DNA of 28,061 nucleotides from a virus, in the IMG/VR virus record IMGVR_UViG_3300028025_003535, positions 1 to 28,061 of that record; one strand, given 5' to 3'. Both the position numbers and the translations under genes were made by a program. Under the pieces are notes generated by a model. That model had not been told where the DNA came from. It was given only the letters and a program-made list of their open reading frames with translations, and searched no databases. The number at the start of each line of letters is the position of its first letter. Position 1 is the stretch's first letter. Of the stretch, positions 6,125-14,880 are shown piece by piece.

Positions 6125-7273
6125 TTACATTCCGACTGTGGTGAGTCCTGTCTGCTGTCCGCCTTGACCTGAGTATCCGCCGCCTTCTTGGAAGGTTGCG
6201 GTGCGTCCGCGACGGCGGCGTGCGATTCGTTCTGCGGCAGCTTGGTCGTTGGTGAGTGTGCCTGCAACGATTTGTTCTTGGGTGAGTGCTTGTTCGCCCA
6301 TCAGGTTGGAACGGAATAGTTGTTCTTGTTGTCCGATTTGGGCGAAGCCTTGTTGGGCTTGTTCTGCGGTCACACCTTGTTTGGCTAATTGTTCTGCTTG
6401 TGCGGTTGTGATTTGCATGCCGCCTTGGGTTACGCCTGCTGCGGAGATTTGTGCGGCGCGGGCTTTGCGTTCTATTTCTTGACCTGATTTTGTTGGGTCT
6501 AGGAAGTAGGCGGCGATGTCACCGTCGGTGAGGTCGGGGACCATTCGTTTGAGTTGGTTGACGACTTCTGGGCTGGCTTGGGTTACTGCGTTATACCCTT
6601 GTTGTATTCTTTGGGCTAGTTCGACTGGGGAGATGTCGTTGGCGATGAAGTTGGCGAAAGCTTCTTGGGTGTCATAGAAGCCTTTTGGCATGCCAAGGTT
6701 CTTCAGGTTTGTTTTGTATGACATTTCCTGGTTGATGTACTCAGCTTCAGTAAGTTCAGGCAAACCTTTAGACACACGGTCAGCGTTGCCTTTGAACCGC
6801 TCCTTGTAGATAGGTGTTTCACGGATAGAACCAAACAATGCGTCAGCGTTACGCACCAACGTAGGGTCACCCATAACAGCCTGATTCAAATTGTCGAACA
6901 GTCCTTCAAGACCATAACGACGAAGTGTCGCTTTAAGTTCATCGGCTGCAGCGTTACCAACTGGAAGCACCGTAGGGGTCGCGGGGGTTACAGGGTTGTA
7001 AACCGTTGTTGGAATTGAGGGACCAGTCGGTGCCTCGTTGCTTGGTGTCGCTGGTACCGCACCAAAATCTGGAAGTGTTGTAGCAACATCCTGTGGTGGG
7101 CGTTGAGCCAACTGCACTTTAGCTGTGATTTGCTTGCGACCTTCAGGGGTTGCACCAAGTTCAGCAAAACGCGCGTTAAGCGCAGCAGTATCAACAGGCT
7201 TACCAGCAGCCTGTAGTTCAGCGGTACGTTGCTGGATGAATAGTTCTTGACGCTCTTGTTTAGATAATGCCAT
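6125..7273 (-). CDS. Probable internal virion protein (382 aa)
   Basis: Starts MALSKQERQELFIQQRTAEL with GAGG upstream. The N-terminal helix is followed by a Pro/Thr-rich linker (about 75-110), a helical middle (KATLRRYGLEGLFDNLNQAV, about 114-133; MVPDLTDGDIAAYFLDPTKS, about 244-263) and a Gln/Ala-rich stretch. The C-terminus (IARRRRGRTATFQEGGGYSG) is basic then Gly/Gln-rich. The LRRYGLEGL and DLTDGDIAAYFLDP blocks echo the helical segments of the 310-aa neighbour, typical of phage lumen or ejection proteins encoded as a set. It may leave the head with the DNA. Inferred from context; no enzyme motif seen. Confidence 0.75.
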   Translation of the reverse strand: MALSKQERQELFIQQRTAELQAAGKPVDTAALNARFAELGATPEGRKQITAKVQLAQRPPQDVATTLPDFGAVPATPSNEAPTGPSIPTTVYNPVTPATPTVLPVGNAAADELKATLRRYGLEGLFDNLNQAVMGDPTLVRNADALFGSIRETPIYKERFKGNADRVSKGLPELTEAEYINQEMSYKTNLKNLGMPKGFYDTQEAFANFIANDISPVELAQRIQQGYNAVTQASPEVVNQLKRMVPDLTDGDIAAYFLDPTKSGQEIERKARAAQISAAGVTQGGMQITTAQAEQLAKQGVTAEQAQQGFAQIGQQEQLFRSNLMGEQALTQEQIVAGTLTNDQAAAERIARRRRGRTATFQEGGGYSGQGGQQTGLTTVGM

Positions 7274-7275
7274 GA

Positions 7276-8208
7276 TTAACCTCTCACTGCTCCGAAACCT
7301 TTAGTAATAGTAGAAGCCACATCACGGTAAACCGTCTTAGCCTCATCAGTAGTCTGCCACTCAGGTAACGTACGCAGGAACTTGCCCCACTCTGTACCGT
7401 TCATCAAGCGAGTTTCATTCGTGTTCGGGTCTTGGTATGACAACAAACGCCCCCACTTGTTGGCATCTGTAAAGTCAACTGTGTAAGGGTCGATGTTAAG
7501 TACGCTCGCAGCAATTGCTCGATAGCTTGCGGTAGCTTGTGCAACGGTACGACCAGCATCCAACTGTCCTTTCAACGCAGGGTACAGGTTCTCCGCATCG
7601 CGACGCATCATCTCTTTGACCTGTTCAGGGGTCATCGTCTTCATGATGAGGTTCTGGGAGTATGCGTTGATGGTTGCGTCATCAAGTTTGATGCCGTAGT
7701 CGATAGCGTATTGGCGAACCGTTGCAGCGTCTAGTCCTTTTGTGGTTGCTTCGCCTGCTACACCACCAGGGGTTCTACCTGTTTTGGCTACTTCTGCACC
7801 AACATAACGGGCTGTTTCGTTGGTGTCCCAACCGTATTTGATGGCTTGGGTGGCAAGATTTTTTAGCGCAACAGGGTCTAGTGAGTAGCCTTGTTTGCCA
7901 ATGTAGGTTTCAAGTTCGAACTGTTTAGCGTTGATGTCATTGGCAAGGGTGGTTGGGTCTGTGGTTTGCTTGTCAAGATAAGCGCGTTCTTTAGCGTCCT
8001 TGGTTTTCGACCATTGTGTTGACTGAACTGCGTTAAGGAAACGGTCTTTAGTCCATTTCTGTTTAACGGCTTGGTCGATAATTACTTGTAGTTCACCTAC
8101 TGATTGGTAAAGGTCTGCTATCCAACCGTACTGTTCTTTGGCGTATTGGAACCACGCTGGGGTACCTTGTGCTGGTACTTTAGGTTCTGTTGGTGGTGTA
8201 GTTGCCAT
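7276..8208 (-). CDS. Probable internal virion protein (310 aa)
   Basis: Starts MATTPPTEPKVPAQGTPAWF with AAGGATAACC upstream. Almost entirely helical and Gln/Ala/Lys-rich: YAKEQYGWIADLYQSVGELQ, then WTKDRFLNAVQSTQWSKTKD, then YSLDPVALKNLATQAIKYGW near 130-150. These motifs (short helix pairs ending in W..) recur in environmental phage proteins placed between portal and capsid. There is no signal peptide or transmembrane helix. It is two bases from the next gene, so the three proteins of 239, 310 and 382 aa are made together. A virion lumen or ejection role is inferred. Confidence 0.75.
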   Translation of the reverse strand: MATTPPTEPKVPAQGTPAWFQYAKEQYGWIADLYQSVGELQVIIDQAVKQKWTKDRFLNAVQSTQWSKTKDAKERAYLDKQTTDPTTLANDINAKQFELETYIGKQGYSLDPVALKNLATQAIKYGWDTNETARYVGAEVAKTGRTPGGVAGEATTKGLDAATVRQYAIDYGIKLDDATINAYSQNLIMKTMTPEQVKEMMRRDAENLYPALKGQLDAGRTVAQATASYRAIAASVLNIDPYTVDFTDANKWGRLLSYQDPNTNETRLMNGTEWGKFLRTLPEWQTTDEAKTVYRDVASTITKGFGAVRG

Positions 8209-8210
8209 GG

Positions 8211-8930
8211 TTATCCTTGCATCCAGTTAGATAGTACGCCGATATATGAGGAGTAGTCGTTTGCTTCGGCTTCAGCAGGAGATAGTTTCTCTGCTTGTGT
8301 TTCAGCGAACACTTCCGCATTGGGTGGTTGTGTGATAGTCCCACCGCCTGCAGCAGCACGTTGGTAATTCATATCTAATTGGTTAAATGAATTAACCAGT
8401 TTGTTCATATCTTCTGGGGATAGTGTGCGACCTAACGCTGTTTGTGCTCCACCTTCAAATGCTTTCTTCAAAGTATCAGGGTCGTTCAATCTGAATGTTG
8501 GCAAACCAGAACCACCAACATCTTTTACAGGATTTTTAGCTAAATATGCCAGAGCTTCGTCTAACGATTTCCCTCTAATTGGACCGTCGTCTGGGGCGTT
8601 AAGAGCATTAATTTCTGTAAGTGCTTTACCAAAATATGATTTAAGTTTCGGGTCGGACCGATTACCCAATGATGCTTTATACCCTGGAAACGCCGCCATA
8701 AGTTGGGTTTGATATGAAATAAGTTTTTCTGTAGAAATTTTGTAAATAATATTAAGGTCTTTTGGTGCATAACCGTACGGCTTTTCAACAGTCCCGTATG
8801 ATTTTGGCATTACATAGTTTGGGTCTATGCCGCCAAGCATTGTTCCTGTATCAACTTCAACGGGCTTTAACAGTGGTACACATTGACCCGTTGCAGGGTC
8901 TTTTTGAAATCCTTCTGGACATTCAGCCAT
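8211..8930 (-). CDS. Probable internal virion protein (239 aa)
   Basis: Starts MAECPEGFQKDPATGQCVPL with AGGAATG upstream. The N-terminal CPEGF..DP.TGQCVP is a two-Cys motif often seen at the start of phage structural proteins. The middle (STEKLISYQTQLMAAFPGYK) and the segment PDTLKKAFEGGAQTALGRTL (about 152-171) are helical; the C-terminus contains LSPAEAEANDYSSYIGVLSN. It lies two bases downstream of the giant protein gene and two bases upstream of the 310-aa gene. Probably part of the same ejection apparatus; no catalytic motif is visible. Confidence 0.75.
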   Translation of the reverse strand: MAECPEGFQKDPATGQCVPLLKPVEVDTGTMLGGIDPNYVMPKSYGTVEKPYGYAPKDLNIIYKISTEKLISYQTQLMAAFPGYKASLGNRSDPKLKSYFGKALTEINALNAPDDGPIRGKSLDEALAYLAKNPVKDVGGSGLPTFRLNDPDTLKKAFEGGAQTALGRTLSPEDMNKLVNSFNQLDMNYQRAAAGGGTITQPPNAEVFAETQAEKLSPAEAEANDYSSYIGVLSNWMQG

Positions 8931-8932
8931 GA

Positions 8933-11900
8933 TTACATTCCTATTTCTGGTGGTTCGAACTCTCTAGATAATACATTTTCCCACAAAGCAGCAAACTCAG
9001 GGTATTGTTCAGCAAGACTATAACCAGTATCAGTTAGTGCTTGTCGTAATCCTGCTGCTGCTTTGGCTTGTCTCCAGCTTCCGCTCGCAAGTTTAGGGTC
9101 TGCAGCAACAATCGAATTGACTTGCGCCGTACGATACGCCCAATAGTCGGCAAGGATTTTTCCGCCAGGTGTGGCAAGAACTTTTTTGTCTGTAACCATT
9201 TTTTCAATTTGAACCATTTGGTTGGTTAGTTCACGTTGGCGTTCGCCGCTTGTTGCAGCAGGGTTCCACATCGGAAATTGTTGTTTCAGTTGGTCTGCGT
9301 GTGCTTTGAGTTGGGCTGAATAGTCGTTGGAACGCATTGTTTGTGATGGGGTAAAGCCTTGTTCCAAACCTGATTTGAGAAGAGTATCTTTTTTGTAGTT
9401 ATATGAAGTCCAAGCAAGACTGTTCAACGCCTTTTCTTGGCGTGCTTCAATGTCTCGTGGCTTGCGTAAACCAACCGCGGCTTGTGCGCTGTACGCCTTG
9501 ACATCAAACTCACCGTCTTGTGGTCCAAGATAACCAGCAACTAACGGATACTTGTCAAGCAACCCACGGTTAGACAGCTGCCATTGAGCGAACTCTTTTG
9601 TTGGTGATAATCCTGGAGATGCTTCACTTCCGCCAGCCAAATAAATCCAAGCTTCTGGACCGTACTTGTCAAGGAACTCGATTACACCGTCGGTGTATGT
9701 CCCGCCAGCCTTAATAGATTTATCGGTCATGGTACGCAATTCGTCCATTACCACGCCTGTAGTCACGTTCTCTGCACCAATTTCCGTAAAGTATTTGGTC
9801 ATTGAGGCACCAGGAAGCGCAATTTTAAAAAACGATTTCAATGCAAGAAGCAAGTCTGTTTTATTGATTGCGTCTTCAATGAGTCTGTCTCGTTCTTGTG
9901 CTGTTACTGGAACGCCATCACGGTTAGATGCAATGTTTGTCAACACGGCATTGAGCGTTGATGCACGGATATTGTCGTTTGTTTCTGTTGCACCTAATGC
10001 TTGGAGATTTTCAAAAAAGTCTAACAATGGGAGGCTACGAGAACCGCGCGAAGTTGCAGCACCAACAAGTCCTTGACCCCACATTGGGAGCAGGTAGTCC
10101 GCAATTTGTGAACGTGCCGCTGGGTCGCCAAATGGGAACACTGTTGCCCGTAGGTTGGCATACGCTTCCGATTTTGGAAGTATTGAGTCCATAATCATTG
10201 CACCAAAACCAAAGAATCCAGGTACCGCTGAACCGAGCATAGAAAGGTTTTTTGTTTGAATTCGTTCTTCGGCATTTAATCCAAACATTGAATACACTTC
10301 GCGTGAGAATGGTAAGGCTACCGCTTGCTGACCTGTATCTTCGTCAGTGAATACAATGCCGCGTCCTGCTTTTCCTCCAGCCCAGTCAGGCAGTTCTGTT
10401 TCTTCTAAACCTTGTTTTAGTTGTTGTGCTTGACCGATTGTGGCTGGATTATTTGCCATCAGTCTTGCCCATACAGACCATTGTTCTTTCCAAGCATCAA
10501 AGAAAGCAAATAACAATGAATGTCGGGAGCCGATGTATGAAACATTTTTAGAGTTATACAAAACTTCGTCGACACGCTGGTGTCCATGCATTTCACCAAG
10601 TAGTTCCACTTGTTTGCGTGTTGCTGTCCCGTTTGCGCGCGGCAATGCTGCACGAACCGAATCTTGTAACCAGTCTGCAACATCGCTTTTTTCTAATGCA
10701 GCAACCATTTTAGCTGCTTCTTTAGGGTCCATTGCTGGCATAAGTTCAATAATGCGTTGCCATTTATGGTATCGCTGGAATGGTCCGCGAGCAACTTTGG
10801 CTGATGTATCTCGGTACAAACTAAACAGTGTTGTAAACCAATTTTCTTTTTGAGTTATTTTTAATGTGGCTTCTGTTTTAGCAAATGGAACAACTTTTGC
10901 TGTATCCATATTTTGTAGCAAATTGTTACGAACCCAGTTGTTGAATGATTCCGTAGGCTCATACACGTTTACTGCAGTAGATGTTTTAATTTTCCATGCG
11001 TTGGTGCTTGAAATAGATTCTGAACCAAGTTTTCCTGTAGCGATAACACCGATAGCGGTTCTGTCTGCGCCAGTTCTTGTTAAAATGTCGTTGTAGATTG
11101 TATTAACCCAAGCAGAGTTTCCTTCTACCGAGGTCAATGGAGTTATCTTGCTCATGCCGTTTGTGCCTTGATTGCGTAATGCCTTAGACCAAATGGATTC
11201 AAAAACATTTTTAAGGTCGCCGTTAAGAAACCTATTTGGCAATTGCAGTACAGCGTCCGAACCACCAGCCAACATGGCTTTAGCAACTTCACGATACTCT
11301 GGGGTCTCTGACATTTGGACAATGTCTCGTGCGGTTCCCTTAACCCAGTTTTTATTTGCTTTTGATTCAGGGTTAATAATTGGGTTGTTGTTCATGTCGT
11401 ACGCAATGTCTTTAATTGCATTGCCACGAATTTGTCGTTCATAATTTAAAACACCTGGGGTTGCGCGCTCATCTGCCATTAAACCTTTAGCAAGTTCGGT
11501 TACGTTTCGCCCGCTACCTGGCAAAGATTCGTCAAGGCGTTGTTCAAACAAACGCACTTGCTTTAGCAAATCTGATTTCTTGCCGTACTTTGCTTCAAAA
11601 GTATTGATTAAATCTGTATATATTTTGATTTCTGCAGCATCACCAAAACTGTTTGCACGTTTAAGATTGGCATACAAATCATCAATATGTTCAATTTTTG
11701 GCATTATATCTTGTATTTGTTTACCAGATTTAATTGCCACACCAAAAGTGTTTACGTTTATATGACCCATCGCACCCAGAGCGTATAGAGATGACATGGT
11801 CATACCTTCAGAGACTGCAATGCGTAACATTTCGTCTGGGAGAATACGAGTAACCATTCTGATTGGCAATGGTGCGCCAAGTGCTAATGGTTTTAAAAGT

Positions 11901-14494
11901 TTCTTTTGAGTTTTTTCTAAAGCATTAAACATTGTTGGTCGCAAAAGTTTTTCCATTACAGGATTTCCCCTAAATGGTTCAAAGACTTTCCACAAATTTG
12001 TTGTTTCACGGATGACTTGATTCAGGTTTTCTGGTGAAACCATCATGAAACCCTTCATCATGAAGTCGGTTGAACGCACAATGTCAGCAGAACCAGCAGC
12101 CAGCCATGAAGCTGGGTATCCTTCGCCAACCGCATCCCATGTCCATTGAAGAATCCCATCATCCCACCCAGACCATTTGGAAACATCTTTAATCCATTTT
12201 TCAGGCACACCATTTTTGGTTAATGCTGGTCGGATAACCGTATCCATCCATGCGTCTGCCAACTCAAAACGATTATCGACTTCACCATTCGCCACCATTT
12301 TCATGGTTTTTGTCAGCATTTCGAAGCGTTCCTTTTTGGGAACTTTCATTACGTTCATGAGTCTGTTCATGTCTTTGATGGAAGCCATTGGGTCATCAAA
12401 AGAAAAGAATGTTGAGTTCGGCATCATTGCAAATTGGCGTGTTGTCCCCGATGACCATTGAGCAATGCGTGGTCCTGTTTGTGTTTTCCATGACCTCATT
12501 ACCCCTGGTACTTCACGGATGTTGTAAAACGGGTCTCCAGAAAGTACGCCTTCTTTAAGGATGGCATGAATCTCTTTTGTATCTATTACTTTGTTTGCTT
12601 TACGTGCGACATCTACTGCGTCTTGGATTTTGACGGCAAGCCCAACTGGGATGTTGCCGAGGAAATAATCGTATAGTTCGCCTGCGTTAGTAAATGATGA
12701 CAGTTTGTCTAGGGTTATTTTGCCGTCACGGGTAAATGGCATTTCGTCTATTTTGGTTGGTTCAAAACGAAACCCGCCATCAGCTTTGTCGACAAGCCCA
12801 AAACTTTGTTTAATTGAATCAATACTGTTACTTGGTTCTTTGTATGGGACAATTGCTGGTGGAGAATCTAAATGCACAAGTGACTGTTCGCCAATGCTTT
12901 CCTTGGCTAATGCTCGTGCTGCAGCTTCTGCATCATCTGGCAATTTTGAGCCAGCAGGTAACATGCCAAAAAACTCTTTAACAACTCCAGTGTCTTCCAC
13001 ACTTCCCCATGGCATGTCAATAATTTGTTTTGCTTCTGTTGACAAACCTGCGGCTGCGCGCGCGGTTCGCCATTCTTCATAAGCCAAGTCTGCTGCTCGA
13101 CCATAAACCAAAGTTGTTGCTGCTGGTTTGCCGATGTTGAACTTGCCCATCACACTCTTGATTGGGTTTGAATATGATGATATGTCGGTCCCTACAGTAA
13201 ACACTCCGTCAACAATCCCCGATAGTACTGACGCAATGTACCCATTTCGGTCAATGTAGCCTTCTTGGATTAATGGTTCTGTAGCATAACGACCAGGCGT
13301 CCATGTTTTACCGTCGATTTTTGGTAGACCTGCATCATGTGCTATGCGTGCTTCTTCGGCGGCTTTACCTTCTGGGAAAAATCCTGCACCAACATCAAGG
13401 CTTCCTTCAGTAACAGCCTGTTTAACAATTTGAGTAAGAATATTTCCTTCAATAACTGTTTTTTGGTAATCTTCCCAATTGTCCATTGGAATGGTAAATG
13501 TTCCAATAGAGCCACTTTGGTGGGTAAGCCTATATTCAATAGTGTTTTTTAATGCTTGTGCTGATGCAAGAAAAGCTGTACCGAGTGTTTTGGTTGTAGC
13601 GCGTACTGGTTTGCCAACTATGTCTTTAACGCTGATGCGCGACGGGAGTGTTACACCTAATGATTCAATTTCTAAACCACCCGCAGGACCAATATGGTCT
13701 GGGGCAAAAAACCCTGCAATTTTAAATGGCGTTCCAAGTACTCCACCAAGTACTGCTCCTGTCGAACTGACACCAAATTTAAAATCTTCGATTAGGGTTG
13801 CAGCAAATTTTTCTCCAGCTGATAAATCTGGGTTAGTAAATGCTGCACGAGCAGTCATCATGTTGTCTAATGTTTTGAATTTTGCTGGCAAATCTATTCG
13901 TGCATCAAACTTTCCAGTTCGTGTACCATCCATGTTGATGGTGTCTTTTGCAATCATCCCTGGAATTGCATCCCATTCTTCTTGGGTTTTAGACATGTAC
14001 AGTTTGACTACCTGAACTTCTTGAAGGTTCATTAGTTCTGATGCGTCTTTAATTTCTGGTACTGGGATGTTTCTCCAGTTGAGTCCGTTTTCCCAGGTTG
14101 GGTCTACTTTGTCCCACCAGTCTGGTTGATGGTCTTTTCGTACAGCCATTTCTTGTGGGGCGATACGCAAAAGGTCTGCAAGGGTGAAGTCTTGTTGTGG
14201 GTCTCCTGCAGGTGTTTTGGAACCAACAGGAATATTTTGTCTGCTTCGTAACGCATCGCTGTTTGCCAATGCTTGGCGTTGGGAATTGATGTGGACTTGT
14301 GATGGGTCAATAGGAGCATCTGACAACCCAACCGCTGCAGTTACTTCTGGGTTGGTGTAGTAGCTACCGTATGTTGATTGTGCTAAACGTTCAGCATGGT
14401 CAGCGGTAAACTTGTATGGGTATTGTTCTTTTTGTTTTGCGATTAGTTCCGCTGCGCGTGCTTCAGCTTCAAGTTGCTGGATGGTTTCTCTCAT
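8933..14494 (-). CDS. Giant virion protein (1853 aa), probable ejection/internal protein
   Basis: By far the largest gene here. The N-terminus is helical and Gln/Ala-rich (MRETIQQLEAEARAAELIAK). A Gly-rich hydrophobic stretch near 240-265 (GVSSTGAVLGGVLGTPFKIA) and another around 1450 (MLGSAVPGFFGFGAMIMDSI) might contact membranes. The rest is mainly helical with Trp-rich patches (DVSKWSGWDDGILQWTWDAV near 772-791). I see no RNA polymerase, peptidase, lysozyme or nucleotide-binding signature. Size and neighbours recall T7 gp16, N4 or P22-like ejected proteins that form a conduit for DNA entry, but position between portal and scaffold differs from T7. The start overlaps the 129-aa stop (ATGA) and lacks its own clear ribosome site. 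Confidence 0.85.
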   Translation of the reverse strand: MRETIQQLEAEARAAELIAKQKEQYPYKFTADHAERLAQSTYGSYYTNPEVTAAVGLSDAPIDPSQVHINSQRQALANSDALRSRQNIPVGSKTPAGDPQQDFTLADLLRIAPQEMAVRKDHQPDWWDKVDPTWENGLNWRNIPVPEIKDASELMNLQEVQVVKLYMSKTQEEWDAIPGMIAKDTINMDGTRTGKFDARIDLPAKFKTLDNMMTARAAFTNPDLSAGEKFAATLIEDFKFGVSSTGAVLGGVLGTPFKIAGFFAPDHIGPAGGLEIESLGVTLPSRISVKDIVGKPVRATTKTLGTAFLASAQALKNTIEYRLTHQSGSIGTFTIPMDNWEDYQKTVIEGNILTQIVKQAVTEGSLDVGAGFFPEGKAAEEARIAHDAGLPKIDGKTWTPGRYATEPLIQEGYIDRNGYIASVLSGIVDGVFTVGTDISSYSNPIKSVMGKFNIGKPAATTLVYGRAADLAYEEWRTARAAAGLSTEAKQIIDMPWGSVEDTGVVKEFFGMLPAGSKLPDDAEAAARALAKESIGEQSLVHLDSPPAIVPYKEPSNSIDSIKQSFGLVDKADGGFRFEPTKIDEMPFTRDGKITLDKLSSFTNAGELYDYFLGNIPVGLAVKIQDAVDVARKANKVIDTKEIHAILKEGVLSGDPFYNIREVPGVMRSWKTQTGPRIAQWSSGTTRQFAMMPNSTFFSFDDPMASIKDMNRLMNVMKVPKKERFEMLTKTMKMVANGEVDNRFELADAWMDTVIRPALTKNGVPEKWIKDVSKWSGWDDGILQWTWDAVGEGYPASWLAAGSADIVRSTDFMMKGFMMVSPENLNQVIRETTNLWKVFEPFRGNPVMEKLLRPTMFNALEKTQKKLLKPLALGAPLPIRMVTRILPDEMLRIAVSEGMTMSSLYALGAMGHINVNTFGVAIKSGKQIQDIMPKIEHIDDLYANLKRANSFGDAAEIKIYTDLINTFEAKYGKKSDLLKQVRLFEQRLDESLPGSGRNVTELAKGLMADERATPGVLNYERQIRGNAIKDIAYDMNNNPIINPESKANKNWVKGTARDIVQMSETPEYREVAKAMLAGGSDAVLQLPNRFLNGDLKNVFESIWSKALRNQGTNGMSKITPLTSVEGNSAWVNTIYNDILTRTGADRTAIGVIATGKLGSESISSTNAWKIKTSTAVNVYEPTESFNNWVRNNLLQNMDTAKVVPFAKTEATLKITQKENWFTTLFSLYRDTSAKVARGPFQRYHKWQRIIELMPAMDPKEAAKMVAALEKSDVADWLQDSVRAALPRANGTATRKQVELLGEMHGHQRVDEVLYNSKNVSYIGSRHSLLFAFFDAWKEQWSVWARLMANNPATIGQAQQLKQGLEETELPDWAGGKAGRGIVFTDEDTGQQAVALPFSREVYSMFGLNAEERIQTKNLSMLGSAVPGFFGFGAMIMDSILPKSEAYANLRATVFPFGDPAARSQIADYLLPMWGQGLVGAATSRGSRSLPLLDFFENLQALGATETNDNIRASTLNAVLTNIASNRDGVPVTAQERDRLIEDAINKTDLLLALKSFFKIALPGASMTKYFTEIGAENVTTGVVMDELRTMTDKSIKAGGTYTDGVIEFLDKYGPEAWIYLAGGSEASPGLSPTKEFAQWQLSNRGLLDKYPLVAGYLGPQDGEFDVKAYSAQAAVGLRKPRDIEARQEKALNSLAWTSYNYKKDTLLKSGLEQGFTPSQTMRSNDYSAQLKAHADQLKQQFPMWNPAATSGERQRELTNQMVQIEKMVTDKKVLATPGGKILADYWAYRTAQVNSIVAADPKLASGSWRQAKAAAGLRQALTDTGYSLAEQYPEFAALWENVLSREFEPPEIGM

Positions 14495-14880
14495 GTGAGC
14501 GGCTGGTTTTCTAGTTCAAGCAACAATTGCAACACAGCCGTGTTTGGATATTTTGAATACACATAACGCACTTGATTGATGAGGTCTTGTTTTCCGCCAG
14601 CCATCAACGTGTCGGGCAATGGTGTTACAAGTGCTTCTGCACCTGGACCTGCACCCATTGGGTTGCCTGCGGTTACTGGTTCCATTGGGCGTTCCGTTGG
14701 ACGGTCAAGATTGCCAAGCGAACCTGGAGCAATAACAGGTGCTTGCGGTGTTCCCATCGGCACGGCTTGTTGTGCTGCGCGTTGCGCGCCAGCTTCACCA
14801 TAGGTTTGACCTGTGGCTGCTGTTACCGCCATCTTGTTTGTTGGGTTTTGCAAATCGGTGCGATTAGCGTACGTTGCCAT
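14491..14880 (-). CDS. 129-aa protein between portal and giant protein
   Basis: Starts MATYANRTDLQNPTNKMAVT with GGGGGAAG upstream. The first two thirds are low-complexity, rich in Ala, Gly and Pro (QRAAQQAVPMGTPQAPVIAP). The C-terminus is a compact helical segment (KQDLINQVRYVYSKYPNTAV, then LQLLLELENQPLT) of the kind found in small phage proteins following the portal. The start is immediately downstream of the portal stop and the stop overlaps the giant gene start, so it may also couple their translation. Role unknown; a portal-associated or lumen protein is plausible. Confidence 0.8.
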   Translation of the reverse strand: MATYANRTDLQNPTNKMAVTAATGQTYGEAGAQRAAQQAVPMGTPQAPVIAPGSLGNLDRPTERPMEPVTAGNPMGAGPGAEALVTPLPDTLMAGGKQDLINQVRYVYSKYPNTAVLQLLLELENQPLT

